The notes: generated by a model from the sequence alone, not told the origin. 64,000 bases of DNA from Firmicutes bacterium AF25-13AC (GCA_003478935.1 QUFP01000003.1:81453-145452), one strand, 5' to 3'; shown: positions 17,314 to 25,927, counted from the first letter of the stretch. Numbers and translations are program-made.

Positions 17314-18727
17314 TTGGCTACCACAACTTTGTTACAGCGCCATGCGGGCGAAGGCGAAACGATTGCTGAGGCTATCCGGGATTGTCTGGACTATGGCAAG
17401 GACCCGGAGAAAACAGAAAGCGGAAAGTATATCTCCGCTTATGAATGTGATCCGGCCACCGTGGCGGACGAGTTCCTTTTGGCAAAGGCCAGCTATGCCG
17501 CTATGACGGGCCGGGAACAGAAGAAAGAAAATAATGTGCTGTGCTATCAGATACGACAATCCTTCTATCCGGGCGAGATCACCCCGAAGGAGGCGAACCG
17601 TATCGGCTATGAGCTGGCTATGCGCTGGACAAAGGGGCGGCACGCTTTTATCGTTACCACGCACACCGATAAGCAGCACATCCATTGTCACATTTATTAC
17701 AACTCCACCACCCTTGACTGCACCCGGAAATTCCGAAATTTTGGGCTCCAGCTTCGCCCTTCGGCGGCTCTCTGACAGGCTGTGCCTTGAAAACGGGCTA
17801 TCCATCGTGGAGAACCCGAAGCCCCGGAGCAAGGGCAAGTATCGGAACTATGGAGAGTGGCAGAAAGACCGGAAAGGGCCGCTTTCCTATCAGGACAGGC
17901 TGCGCCTTGCCATTGATACTGCGTTGGCGGAACGCCCCGCTGATTTGGACGAATTTCTCAATTTGATGAAGCGGGCCGGGTATGAGGTCAAGACGGTTCG
18001 GGGCGGCGGTATCAGCTTCCGGCTGACCGGGCAGGGACAGGAACGCTTCACCCGTCTGCGTGCCTCCACGCTGGGGGACGGCTACGACTTGCAAGATGTT
18101 CTGTCCGCCATTGAGGGCAAAGAAAAACGCCCCGGGCGCTCGGAGCGGAAAATCAGTCTGGCGGTGGATATTCAAGCAAAGCTGGCTGCCGGTAAGGGGC
18201 CGGGATATGAACGCTGGGCGAAGGTATTTAACATTAAGCAGATGGCCGTCGCTCTTGCCTATATACAGGACAATGGCCTGACCGATTATGAGCAGTTGGC
18301 ACAGAAAGCCACCGAGGCAGCAGACCGTTTTCATACCATTTCCGAGCAGGTCAAGCAGACGGAACAGGCCATGAAAACCAATGCCGGGCTAAAGGCCGCA
18401 ACGGTTCAGTATGCCAAAACCCGTCCAGCCTTTGAGCAGTATAAGGCGACGAAGTACAGCCGGAAATTCCTTGCGGAGCATGAGGCCGACCTTGAACTGT
18501 ACCGGGCTGCACAAGCGGAAATGCACTCTCTGCTGGGCGGGGCGAAGCTCCCCAAAATGGATGTGCTGAAGGAAGAAGGCCGTAAGCTCACAGCAAAGAA
18601 AAAACAGCTCTATGGAGAATATCAAAAGGCACGACGGGATATGCAGGAGATCGTCACGATCAAAGCGAACATTGACACTCTGATGGGCTACACCGAACCG
18701 GGAAGAAAGCAGGAAAAGGAGCGTTAA
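17314..18727 (+). CDS. MobA/VirD2-like relaxase, frameshifted
   Basis: Nicks oriT and pilots the transferred strand. Start TTG 17314 follows AAAGGAGG. Relaxase features: RHAGEGETIAEAI near the N-terminus, then the metal-binding His cluster THTDKQHIHCHIYYN. The frame breaks at 17739-17745, where two homopolymers (T and G) are both one short; restored reading gives FRNFWGSSFALRRLSDRLC. The remainder (SIVENPKPRSKGKYRNYGEW to ALAERPADLDEF) matches the C-terminal half of Tn1549-type relaxases. It lies after mobC, as usual. Confidence 0.9.
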
Positions 18728-18761
18728 GGTTATGAAAACAAGGAGCAAAGCGACGCTGACA

Positions 18762-18784
18762 CTTCGGGCCATGTTGGCCCGAAG
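18762..18784. repeat. 23-bp palindrome, copy 16
   Basis: Arms CTTCGGGCCA and TGGCCCGAAG, 35 nt after the relaxase stop and next to an inverted-repeat cluster. Confidence 0.92.
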
Positions 18785-18880
18785 ATACGGGTTTGGGGCG
18801 AGCCCCAACAAGCCGCCTTTGTGCCACTTGTGGCCACAGAGGCATTGCTTGCCACTTAGCGGCAGCCCTTAAAATGGCAC
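18785..18880. other. Candidate oriT or regulatory repeat cluster
   Basis: A TTGGGG-CGAG-CCCCAA hairpin (18793-18808) is followed by GCCAC-TT-GTGGC (18823-18834) and a related TTGCCACTTAGCGGCA (about 18849-18864). Position beside the relaxase and mobC and this pattern of inverted repeats plus direct TGCCACTT motifs suit an origin of transfer, but no nic site is recognised by eye. Confidence 0.4.
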
Positions 18881-18896
18881 AAAAAAACAGAGGCCC

Positions 18897-19262
18897 TTAT
18901 TCTGGAACCTCCGTTTCTCTGGCTTTCTTAATGCCCTCGGCTGTGGCTTCTATCACGACAAGCTCTTTTTCATTCATGGAGTTTAGAAGCACATCAATGT
19001 GCTTTCTGCAAGAGCTTGACCTTGCCCCTCCGTCCGCATGAATAAACTGGTCAACTGAAACGTCAAACATGGTAATGAGTTTAACAAAAAGGTCGAAGCT
19101 GGGATACTGACCTTTGTTCTCAATATTCATAATGGTACGGGAGTCACGGTCTACTAATTCCGCAACATAGGCTTGTGTCCAGCCCTTTTCTTCTCTGGCT
19201 CTTTTGAGCGCTGCCCCGAGGCCGTGAAAGTCAAACCTTCTTTCATCTTGGTTCATTCTCAT
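18897..19262 (-). CDS. XRE-family transcriptional regulator
   Basis: 121-aa protein with an N-terminal helix-turn-helix of the Cro/CI type (LGAALKRAREEKGWTQAYVA and DRDSRTIMNIENKGQYPSFD) and a C-terminal acidic region. It is divergent from the small HTH gene at 19410, with a shared intergenic region, so it probably controls that promoter and itself. It marks the left border of the lower-GC cargo block. Ligand is unknown. Confidence 0.85.
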   Translation of the reverse strand: MRMNQDERRFDFHGLGAALKRAREEKGWTQAYVAELVDRDSRTIMNIENKGQYPSFDLFVKLITMFDVSVDQFIHADGGARSSSCRKHIDVLLNSMNEKELVVIEATAEGIKKARETEVPE

Positions 19263-19360
19263 ATCACCCTATATCATTCTACATTTCTGGTTGAATTATG
19301 AGAATGTAATGAGATTTTACATTAAGTAGTATTTTGTTTCGCATCCATGTAGGCTCTAAC

Positions 19361-19389
19361 TTGTATTATTCGAGGTAGAGAACTATAAT
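19361..19389 (+). promoter_or_regulatory. Promoter for the cargo regulatory genes
   Basis: TTGTAT (19361-19366) and TATAAT (19384-19389) with 17-nt spacing. Upstream at 19290-19310 lie related TCTCATA/GAGAATG sequences that may be the XRE operator. Confidence 0.7.
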
Positions 19390-19409
19390 ATATCCTGTGG
19401 AGGTGCGAA

Positions 19410-19598
19410 ATGGACTATATGACATTGAAAGAGGCCGCCGAAAAGTGGGGCGTGACACCTCGTAGAGTAAATTATTATTGTGCCGGAGGGCGTATCCCCG
19501 GTGCTGTAAAAATGGCTGGTGTTTGGCTGATCCCAAAGAACGCAGAAAAGCCGATTGACGGAAGGACAAAACAAGGGAAGGAGTTGCACCATGAATAA
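19410..19598 (+). CDS. Small helix-turn-helix (excisionase/MerR-like) protein
   Basis: 62-aa protein with a winged helix-turn-helix-type DNA-binding motif (MTLKEAAEKWGVTPRRVNYY, then PGAVKMAGVWLIPK). Such short proteins act as excisionase-like or regulatory factors. It overlaps the response-regulator gene by 8 nt, so it seems part of the same cargo operon. GGAGG precedes ATG 19410. Confidence 0.75.
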   Translation: MDYMTLKEAAEKWGVTPRRVNYYCAGGRIPGAVKMAGVWLIPKNAEKPIDGRTKQGKELHHE

Positions 19599-20283
19599 AA
19601 TCCTGATTATAGATGATGACAGAGAACTGTGTGCCTTAATTAAGCGCAGCGTACAAACGGAAAATATAGCAGCCGATTTTTGTAATACCGGAAAAGAGGG
19701 CTTGCAGAAATTAAAAGAGCAGGAGTATCAGCTTGTGGTGCTGGATGTGATGATGCCTGGTATGGATGGCTTTGAAACGCTGGAAGAAATTCGCAAGGAG
19801 TACAGCTTACCGATTTTGATGTTCACATCTAAAAATGACAGCATTTCTAAAGTACGGGGCTTACGGGCCGGGGCGGACGATTATCTGACAAAACCGTTTG
19901 ACATGGACGAACTGATTGCCCGTATTGCGTCCCTTATTCGCCGCTACACCCGTTTTAATCATCAAGCCGGAGCTGTGCAAAAACTGGATTTTGATGGATT
20001 GCAAATTGACCTTGAAAATCGTTCTGTTACGACGGAAAATGGCACTTTTGAACTTCCACCAAAGGAATTTGATCTGCTCCTGTACTGTGCAAAGCATCAA
20101 GGAAAAATTTTGACCAAACAGCAGATTTATGAGGAAGTTTGGGGCGAAGAATATTTCTATGATGACAGTAACATTATGGCGATTATCAGTCGGCTTCGTA
20201 AAAAATTAGAAGTCAATCCTTCAAGCCCAAAATATATACAAACGGTCAAAGGGATTGGCTACCGGTTTAATAAGGAGGTGTAG
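19591..20283 (+). CDS. OmpR-family response regulator
   Basis: 230-aa response regulator. The receiver domain has the phospho-acceptor Asp52 in VVLDVMMPGMDG and the conserved Lys in DDYLTKPFD; the C-terminal winged-helix DNA-binding domain shows PPKEFDLLLYCAKHQGK and YIQTVKGIGYRF. It is cotranscribed with the histidine kinase that follows 5 nt later. The array of direct repeats before the ABC genes is its likely target. It resembles regulators of lantibiotic or bacitracin defence (Cpr, Bce); ligand is not known. Confidence 0.92.
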   Translation: MNKILIIDDDRELCALIKRSVQTENIAADFCNTGKEGLQKLKEQEYQLVVLDVMMPGMDGFETLEEIRKEYSLPILMFTSKNDSISKVRGLRAGADDYLTKPFDMDELIARIASLIRRYTRFNHQAGAVQKLDFDGLQIDLENRSVTTENGTFELPPKEFDLLLYCAKHQGKILTKQQIYEEVWGEEYFYDDSNIMAIISRLRKKLEVNPSSPKYIQTVKGIGYRFNKEV

Positions 20284-20288
20284 CCATC

Positions 20289-21206
20289 ATGGAAATCATC
20301 GTTTTCTTGTCCATTGTGATTGCTGTTTTGGCTGTGCTGACCTCCATCGTTCTCGTTCGGCGCGTAAAAAAACAAATAGCAGAAATGACCGATGCGCTGG
20401 TTGATGTGAAAAACGGAAATGGCAACCGGCGTATTCTATCCGCAACAAATGAACTGACAGCACCTCTTGCCTATGAAATCAATGAGATCGTTGTGGCCTA
20501 TGAAAGCAGACTTTCAACTGTACGGCAGACAGAAGAAACCAACCGCCAGCTTATGACAAGCCTTTCCCATGACGTGCGAACGCCCCTTACTACTCTGCTT
20601 GGGTATCTTGACGCTACACACAAAGGACTGGTCACAGGAAAAGACCGGGATGATTATATTGAAACCGCCCGACGGAAAGCCCATGATCTGAAAGAATACA
20701 TTGATGTACTCTTTGACTGGTTCAAGTTAAATTCCAACGAGTTTGCTTTGGAGATCCAGAGCGTTGAGACCGCAGAGCTGACAAGAAATATTCTGATCGA
20801 CTGGATACCGATTTTTGAGGATAAACAGGTTGATTATGACATTGATATTCCTGAACAGCCTGTCCGGGTAAGATTGGATATGGATAGCTATATGAGGATC
20901 ATCAATAACCTTATTCAAAATGTAATCGCTCATAGCCATGCGGACAAAATTAAAATCTCCCTATCGAAGAAGGAAAACAGCATGGAGCTGTTGCTGGCGG
21001 ATAATGGAGTGGGAATTGAGAAAGAAGATTTGAAACACATATTTGAACGGCTTTATAAGTGTGATAAAGGACGCTCTGAAAAAGGCAGCGGACTTGGTCT
21101 TTCTATTGTACATCAGCTTGTAGAAAAGATGGGTGGAAGCATAACAGTTGAAAGTTTTCCGGGAAAGGGAACTGAATTTGTGTTGCGTTTTCCTTTGGAG
21201 ATTTAA
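20289..21206 (+). CDS. Sensor histidine kinase
   Basis: 305-aa kinase. A single membrane segment (about residues 3-24) is followed by HisKA with phospho-accepting His94 in SLSHDVRTPLTT and HATPase_c with N box (IINNLIQNVIAHS), DNGVG and GSGLGLSI. There is no sizeable extracellular domain, the mark of intramembrane-sensing kinases that monitor peptide antibiotics through an ABC transporter. It lies directly after its response regulator and upstream of such a transporter. Confidence 0.9.
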   Translation: MEIIVFLSIVIAVLAVLTSIVLVRRVKKQIAEMTDALVDVKNGNGNRRILSATNELTAPLAYEINEIVVAYESRLSTVRQTEETNRQLMTSLSHDVRTPLTTLLGYLDATHKGLVTGKDRDDYIETARRKAHDLKEYIDVLFDWFKLNSNEFALEIQSVETAELTRNILIDWIPIFEDKQVDYDIDIPEQPVRVRLDMDSYMRIINNLIQNVIAHSHADKIKISLSKKENSMELLLADNGVGIEKEDLKHIFERLYKCDKGRSEKGSGLGLSIVHQLVEKMGGSITVESFPGKGTEFVLRFPLEI

Positions 21207-21210
21207 GCGG

Positions 21211-21233
21211 GTTCCCGTCCTTACGGCGGGAAC
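21211..21233 (+). terminator. Hairpin after the histidine kinase gene
   Basis: GTTCCCG pairs with CGGGAAC around a 9-nt loop. The following TCTTGTCATTTT is only partly U-rich, so it may be a weak terminator separating the sensor genes from the transporter promoter. Confidence 0.5.
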
Positions 21234-21261
21234 TCTTGTCATTTTAGCCGAATTTCAAATT

Positions 21262-21305
21262 GCAAGGTTAATGCAAGGTTGCGGCAAGGTTAATGCAAGA
21301 TTGGC
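21262..21305 (+). promoter_or_regulatory. Four-repeat operator before the ABC genes
   Basis: GCAAG occurs four times at exactly 11-bp spacing (21262, 21273, 21284, 21295) as GCAAGGTTAAT/GCAAGGTTGCG units. A -10-like TAGAAT follows at about 21310. This regular helical phasing is typical of OmpR-family binding sites, and the adjacent two-component system is the obvious binder. Confidence 0.75.
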
Positions 21306-21341
21306 GTGATAGAATACCTTACAGAACAGGAGGTTTTGAAT

Positions 21342-22268
21342 ATGGATTCAAATTATATTATTGAAACAAAAAATCTGACAAAGCAATACGGCTCACAAAA
21401 GAGTGTGGCTGACTTAAATATCCATGTCAAGCGTGGGAGAATTTATGGTCTGTTGGGTAGAAACGGAGCCGGAAAAACCACAACTATGAAAATGCTGTTG
21501 GGTTTAACGAAGCCTACTTCCGGTGAGGTCAAAATCTGGGGAAAGTCTTTGCAAGGAAATGAAAAGAAGTTGCTGCCCCGCATTGGCAGTTTGATTGAGT
21601 CCCCTGGTTTTTATCCCAATCTGACCGGTACGGAGAACCTGCGTATCTTTGCTACCCTGCGTGGAGTACCAAACAATCATGCCATCAAAGACGCTCTGGA
21701 TTTAGTCGGGCTACCTTACAAGGATAAAAAGCTGTTTTCGCAATACTCTCTTGGCATGAAGCAGCGGTTGGCGATTGCCCTTGCAGTCATGCACGATCCG
21801 GAGCTTTTGATTTTGGATGAGCCGATCAACGGTCTCGATCCCATCGGTATTGCAGAAGTACGATCCTTTATTCGGGAGCTTTGCGACGCAAGAGGAAAAA
21901 CCATTTTGATTTCCAGTCACATTCTTTCGGAGATTTCCTTGTTGGCTGACGATATTGGAATTATTGACCACGGTGCATTGCTGGAAGAAGAAAGCCTTGC
22001 TGAGCTGGAGCAAAAAAGCAGTAAACATATCCGGTTTACGCTCTCTGATACTGCACAGGCGGCAAGAATTTTGGAACGCAATTTCCACGAAACCCATTTT
22101 TCCATACAAGACGACCACAATCTGCGTCTACACAATATGGAGCTACCCGTGGGGAAAATTGTAACTGCTTTTGTAGAAAACGGATTGGAGGTATCAGAAG
22201 CACATACCTGTGAAGAAAGTCTTGAAGATTACTTCAAGCGTGTGACAGGGGGCGAAGGAATTGCTTAA
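21342..22268 (+). CDS. ABC transporter ATP-binding protein (BcrA/lantibiotic-protection type)
   Basis: 308-aa cytoplasmic ATPase with Walker A (GRNGAGKTTT), signature (YSLGMKQRLAIALAV), Walker B (LLILDEPINGLDP) and a C-terminal extension typical of bacitracin- and lantibiotic-protection ATPases. AGGAGG before ATG 21342 fixes the start; an upstream ATG at 21306 is weaker. Two permease genes follow, overlapping and adjacent. Probable role: clearing an antimicrobial peptide from the membrane. Confidence 0.88.
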   Translation: MDSNYIIETKNLTKQYGSQKSVADLNIHVKRGRIYGLLGRNGAGKTTTMKMLLGLTKPTSGEVKIWGKSLQGNEKKLLPRIGSLIESPGFYPNLTGTENLRIFATLRGVPNNHAIKDALDLVGLPYKDKKLFSQYSLGMKQRLAIALAVMHDPELLILDEPINGLDPIGIAEVRSFIRELCDARGKTILISSHILSEISLLADDIGIIDHGALLEEESLAELEQKSSKHIRFTLSDTAQAARILERNFHETHFSIQDDHNLRLHNMELPVGKIVTAFVENGLEVSEAHTCEESLEDYFKRVTGGEGIA

Positions 22269-23055
22269 ACTAATCAAATGCGAATTTTTGAAATTGAAAC
22301 GGAAGCCATTGGTATTTATTTCCCTACTGCTTTCTGTTTTCATGCCATTGGCTTATGCTTTCTTTCTGGCAGATGTAAACACTGATGTGGATGCTGTAAA
22401 TGGAGTGATGTCCAGCCTATTCCAGCTTAGTGCATATTTGCTTTTGATGCCGCTTCTTGTGATACTGGCTTCGAATCTGTTGTTTGAGGAACTTGATAAT
22501 GACACACTGAAAAACCTTGTTACCGTACCGGTAAATAGAACCAAGCTGGTGCTGTCCAAGATGCTGGTTTTACTGTTGTTTGCCGTTGGCTTTATGGCAG
22601 TTGGAGGATTGGTAAATCTTGCGGTTTTGTTGTTTCAGGGTTGGAAACCGGTTGGGTTTTGGACCTTGTTTGGCGTTGGAATTGAAGAAGGGCTGATTAT
22701 GTGGGTGGGCGCACTTCCCTGTATTCTGCTCGTTGTTCTTCTTAATAAAAACTATATCGTGTCTGTCGTGATTACCTTTTTCTATACGATTGCGAATTAT
22801 ATCCTTTCCATGAACGATATGTTTCTCACACAGCCTTTTGGTTTGAACATAGGAACCCTGTTTCCGGGGCCGCTGGCCTTCCGCTGGACATTCCAATTTT
22901 ATGACCAAAGCCAGACCAGTGCGGAGTTGGCAGATTTGTTGGAACGGGTCAGTCCGTATTTTCTGAATGGTGTTCAGGTATTCGGTGTGATTATTGTGGA
23001 AGCCATTGTATTTCTTGCGCTGATTGCATTTGTTTACCAGCGACAGGAAATCTAA
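22261..23055 (+). CDS. ABC transporter permease 1 (lantibiotic-protection type)
   Basis: 264 aa with six predicted membrane segments starting near FLKLKRKPLVFISLLLS. The TTG start at 22261 overlaps the ATPase stop, the usual translational coupling. Sequence around ELDNDTLKNLVTVPVNRTK resembles ABC-2-type permeases of the LanE/CprB group. Partner is the second permease 12 nt downstream. Confidence 0.85.
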   Translation: MLKLIKCEFLKLKRKPLVFISLLLSVFMPLAYAFFLADVNTDVDAVNGVMSSLFQLSAYLLLMPLLVILASNLLFEELDNDTLKNLVTVPVNRTKLVLSKMLVLLLFAVGFMAVGGLVNLAVLLFQGWKPVGFWTLFGVGIEEGLIMWVGALPCILLVVLLNKNYIVSVVITFFYTIANYILSMNDMFLTQPFGLNIGTLFPGPLAFRWTFQFYDQSQTSAELADLLERVSPYFLNGVQVFGVIIVEAIVFLALIAFVYQRQEI

Positions 23056-23067
23056 GGGGGTGTGACT

Positions 23068-23883
23068 ATGTGGAACTTATTAAAATCGGAATTACTGAAA
23101 CTGCGCCGGTGCCAGATTCTTTTGGTAGGACTGGTGGCGCTTGCACTCTGTCCTTTGGTTCAGTATGGAAGTCAGTTGATTGTGGAGGCAGAGTACCGAA
23201 ATCCAAATTATGATTTTTCTGCACTATTTGAAAATGTTGTTTGGGGAAACACTCAGATATTCCTTCCAATTTCACTGGTAATGATCGGAGGATGGCTTAT
23301 AGACAGAGAATCCACTCATGATACACTGAAAAACATCATGACAATTCCTGTTTCTATGCCGAAAATGTTGGGAGCTAAGTTACTTTTAGTCGGTATGCTT
23401 GCAGTTCTGCTGGGAATATACAGCGTTGGCATTACCTTGATTACTGGATTGACGGTTGGATTATCGGGACTGACAGCGGAAGTGTTTTTTCATGGAGGTA
23501 CGCAGATCGTGTTAGCGGCTCTGACGACCTATTTGGTCTGTATGCCGCTGATCCTGATTTTTGGGCAGATCCGAGGGGCATATCTGGGCGGTTCCATTCT
23601 GGCGTTCTTCCTTGGATACAGCATGTTGTTTTTCAAAAGTGGTATCCTTGCCAGCATCTATCCGTTCTCTGCTGCGCTGATTTTAGTGGAATTTGACATG
23701 AGTGAATATGCCGGAACAACCACATCCTCAACCCCTTTGTTGGCGGTCATTGGGATTGGCATCATGGTTCTCTGGGCGGTGCTGTTGTTACTGATGTCCA
23801 GTAACAAAAAAGAAATGAAATCCCGTAAACAGGCAAATGCCAAGGGAAAAGGAAAGCGTGCTGTACGCAGGAAAGGAAGGTGA
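23068..23883 (+). CDS. ABC transporter permease 2 (lantibiotic-protection type)
   Basis: 271 aa with six membrane segments; DRESTHDTLKNIMTIPVSMP aligns with the equivalent loop of permease 1, so the two are paralogous subunits of one channel. ATG 23068 lies 7 nt after AAGGGGG and is preferred to GTG 23062. The basic C-terminus (KGKGKRAVRRKGR) is cytoplasmic. The lipoprotein gene starts within 10 nt. Confidence 0.85.
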   Translation: MWNLLKSELLKLRRCQILLVGLVALALCPLVQYGSQLIVEAEYRNPNYDFSALFENVVWGNTQIFLPISLVMIGGWLIDRESTHDTLKNIMTIPVSMPKMLGAKLLLVGMLAVLLGIYSVGITLITGLTVGLSGLTAEVFFHGGTQIVLAALTTYLVCMPLILIFGQIRGAYLGGSILAFFLGYSMLFFKSGILASIYPFSAALILVEFDMSEYAGTTTSSTPLLAVIGIGIMVLWAVLLLLMSSNKKEMKSRKQANAKGKGKRAVRRKGR

Positions 23884-23888
23884 TAGCT

Positions 23889-24350
23889 GTGAAGAAAATA
23901 GTTTTATCATTATGCCTGATACTATTGGGTGCTTCTGTGCTTTCAGGTTGTACAAAAGACGAATTTCTCGATCAGTATAACAATATTGTTCAGTCTGCTG
24001 GTTCCATAGCGCTTACCGGAAATTCATCCTTACAAGGTACGAAAGAAAAAGGAATTGATGATTATACAGGAAGCTATACAGCCAACTATGAGGATTTTTC
24101 AGATACAGAGTATTTGTTCGGCGGAACTTCCATAAAGCGTGAAGCTGGTAAGGATCTGGCTATTGACTGCGCGCTGGAGGTTACGGAGGGAACTGCAAAA
24201 GTATTTTGGATTTCTGGAGCTGATGAAGCAGTCACTTTGTTTGAAACAACCGGAACATATAGTGATACAATTACACTCCCTGAAGGTGGAAACTATATCG
24301 GTATTGAATGTGAGAATTTCACTGGAAACATTGAATTAAATATTGAATAA
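23889..24350 (+). CDS. Membrane lipoprotein of the transporter operon
   Basis: 153 aa. A signal peptide ends in the lipobox LSGC, giving a lipid-anchored extracellular protein. The mature part (YTGSYTANYEDFSDTEYLFG and later beta-rich stretches) is not recognised. GTG 23889 follows GGAAAGGAAGG, better spaced than GTG 23880. Lipoproteins in peptide-resistance operons often bind the peptide; that role is inferred from context. Confidence 0.75.
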   Translation: MKKIVLSLCLILLGASVLSGCTKDEFLDQYNNIVQSAGSIALTGNSSLQGTKEKGIDDYTGSYTANYEDFSDTEYLFGGTSIKREAGKDLAIDCALEVTEGTAKVFWISGADEAVTLFETTGTYSDTITLPEGGNYIGIECENFTGNIELNIE

Positions 24351-24352
24351 TA

Positions 24353-24398
24353 CTCTGCTGGACGACGGCAAAAGAAAAAAAAAGCCGTCGTAGAGCAG
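24353..24398. other. A-rich-loop hairpin at the end of the cargo operon
   Basis: CTCTGCT with GACGACGGC pairs with GCCGTCGT and AGAGCAG around an A-rich loop. No U tract follows on this strand. Confidence 0.6.
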
Positions 24399-24420
24399 AC
24401 ATATTTTCACGCGCCTTATG

Positions 24421-24453
24421 AAACGGCGGCTTTGATTTTCAGAGCCGCCGTTT
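24421..24453 (+). terminator. Terminator-like hairpin
   Basis: AAACGGCGGCT pairs with AGCCGCCGTTT, followed by CTTTG. The stretch 24454-24697 holds no gene I can support. Confidence 0.6.
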
Positions 24454-24697
24454 CTTTGCGTCTACACAAACCAATGACGACTTGCAGGGACACGGTAGCC
24501 GATTGGAGGTTATTTTGCCGTGTCCTTTTCTCTTTTTCGCAGTATCCATGATCTGCACCAGTTAAAAAAAGCGTAACTCCCCCTCCGGGACAGTCTGGTT
24601 ATGAATGTGAAATCAGACGATACATAAATGAATGTGTAATTTCATGCGTCCGTGTGGCTTCATGCCGCCCGGGCGCTTTTGTGTTCTTATGGGGCTG

Positions 24698-24720
24698 CTT
24701 CGGGTCATGTTGGCCCGAAG
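24698..24720. repeat. 23-bp palindrome, copy 17
   Basis: Arms CTTCGGGTCA and TGGCCCGAAG, 73 nt upstream of the sigma-like gene and marking return to ICE backbone. Confidence 0.92.
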
Positions 24721-24793
24721 TCATTCCCCGGTGCCGCTCCCCGCCGCCTTCGTTTCGGTCACTCGTCAACCAACAACCGAAACGGAGGTCAAT

Positions 24794-25216
24794 ATGGCTA
24801 TTATCAATTTGCGGGACTATTACCCATTCTATACATCGGATTGCTTCATGGAAGTATCGGAAGAAGTTGCAGAAATGTTCAAAGAGTTTGATCGTAAAGA
24901 GGCTGCCTACCGGCTGCGTACATACCGCCACAAAGCCTACTATTCCCTTGATCGGGATGACGGGCTGGAGCATGAAGCTGTCTTTGTCGCCTTATCTCCC
25001 CATGAACTGTATGAGCGGAAAGTGACCATGCAGGAGCTTCACGCAGCGATTTCCAGTCTGCCGGACAAACAGGTAAAACGGATTTACGCTCATTTCATTC
25101 TCGGCATGACCAAACAGGACATTGCCCGGGCAGAGGGCGTCCATGAAAAAGTGGTTCGTGTCGCAATCGAGCGAGGTCTGCGGCGCTTAGAAAAAATTTT
25201 GAAAAATTCTTTGTAA
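24794..25216 (+). CDS. Sigma-70 family-like factor (ICE regulator)
   Basis: 140 aa. The C-terminal half has a sigma region 4-like helix-turn-helix (LPDKQVKRIYAHFILGMTKQ, then DIARAEGVHEKVVRVAIERG). The N-terminal part (NLRDYYPFYTSDCFMEVSEE) is that of the small sigma-like regulators found near recombinases in this ICE family. ATG 24794 follows CGGAGG; the frame opens earlier at 24632 but without a usable signal. Confidence 0.8.
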   Translation: MAIINLRDYYPFYTSDCFMEVSEEVAEMFKEFDRKEAAYRLRTYRHKAYYSLDRDDGLEHEAVFVALSPHELYERKVTMQELHAAISSLPDKQVKRIYAHFILGMTKQDIARAEGVHEKVVRVAIERGLRRLEKILKNSL

Positions 25217-25266
25217 GGCGTACCGATTTAGGCCGGAAAATGAAATGGCTTATGAGAGGCAAAACA

Positions 25267-25289
25267 CTTCGGGACACAATGGCCCGAGG
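25267..25289. repeat. 23-bp palindrome, copy 18 (divergent)
   Basis: CTTCGGGACA with TGGCCCGAGG; the left arm has one change that breaks a pair. It lies 50 nt after the sigma-like gene. Confidence 0.8.
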
Positions 25290-25723
25290 CTCAGACAAGC
25301 CTCATGCAGATTGAAAATTGAATAAAAAGACACCCGGATACGAAGGGGAACGCGCTGTGTGACAGACCCGCCATGACCTCGGATTTCAAAGAATACAGTC
25401 TTTGTAAAACTGAGCGAGCGAACAGGTCCATGCCATAGGTGGGGCAAGGCTGGCTCCACCGGAACAGGCGCAGAACCCGGATACTTGCGTTTAGTCACAG
25501 TCCGAGCGTTGAAGCGGCCTTGCAAGCCGTGAGCCGTCGCAGGCAATGAGAACGCCTTGCCATCAGAATGGGGAGAGTTGAAATACTATGGGGCATGAAG
25601 CCTATGCCCGTCCGGTGTGTCTGAAATGAAGTGAAAACCTATGGGGAGCCCCCGGCAATGCTGTCTGATGATAGGCCAACCGATCCGGCGTGGCTCCCCA
25701 TCTTTTCAAAAAAGGAGCACTTT
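25290..25723 (+). other. Structured non-coding region of unknown identity
   Basis: No convincing gene is present. Several stems are visible, including GGCAA/TTGCC near 25539-25563 and ATGGGGAGCC (25641-25650) with GGCTCCCCAT (25692-25701), which closes just before the next Shine-Dalgarno. A GTGTGAC sequence near 25355 recalls the 5' end of group II introns, but no intron-encoded protein or clear domain V is seen. An ICE RNA or intron remnant are the main possibilities. Confidence 0.45.
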
Positions 25724-25927
25724 ATGGGAAATGCGTTTGGAATGATCCCCGGCTTGGAACCGGACGAATGGAGCAATGACGCCTGCCGTGGTTATGTCAT
25801 TATGGCAATGGAGGACTGCGGATTTTCAAAGAAGGATATACGGCGTGTTGTGGGGCAGCTTTATGAAGTATTCGACCTCAACAGCGAGGAGGACGCCAAA
25901 GAAAAGTACCTTTCCAGTCCTTACTGA
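25724..25927 (+). CDS. Small conserved ICE protein
   Basis: 67-aa protein, MGNAFGMIPGLEPDEWSNDA then a helical region (AMEDCGFSKKDIRRVVGQLY) and acidic tail. It belongs to a short family that recurs near the recombinase end of these ICEs; no function is known to me. AAAGGAG precedes ATG 25724; the longer frame from 25631 has no start signal. A palindrome copy follows 0-1 nt after its stop. Confidence 0.7.
   Translation: MGNAFGMIPGLEPDEWSNDACRGYVIMAMEDCGFSKKDIRRVVGQLYEVFDLNSEEDAKEKYLSSPY

Noticed and set aside
18732..18872. A 46-aa frame after the relaxase
   Set aside because: It consists of a palindrome copy and the candidate oriT repeats, with no Shine-Dalgarno.
19591..21206. VanRS vancomycin-resistance regulators (as in Tn1549)
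   Set aside because: No vanH/B/X/Y genes follow; an ABC transporter with a response-regulator operator does.
25290..25723. A complete group II intron
   Set aside because: No reverse transcriptase and no recognisable domain V; only a GTGTG-like start and general structure.
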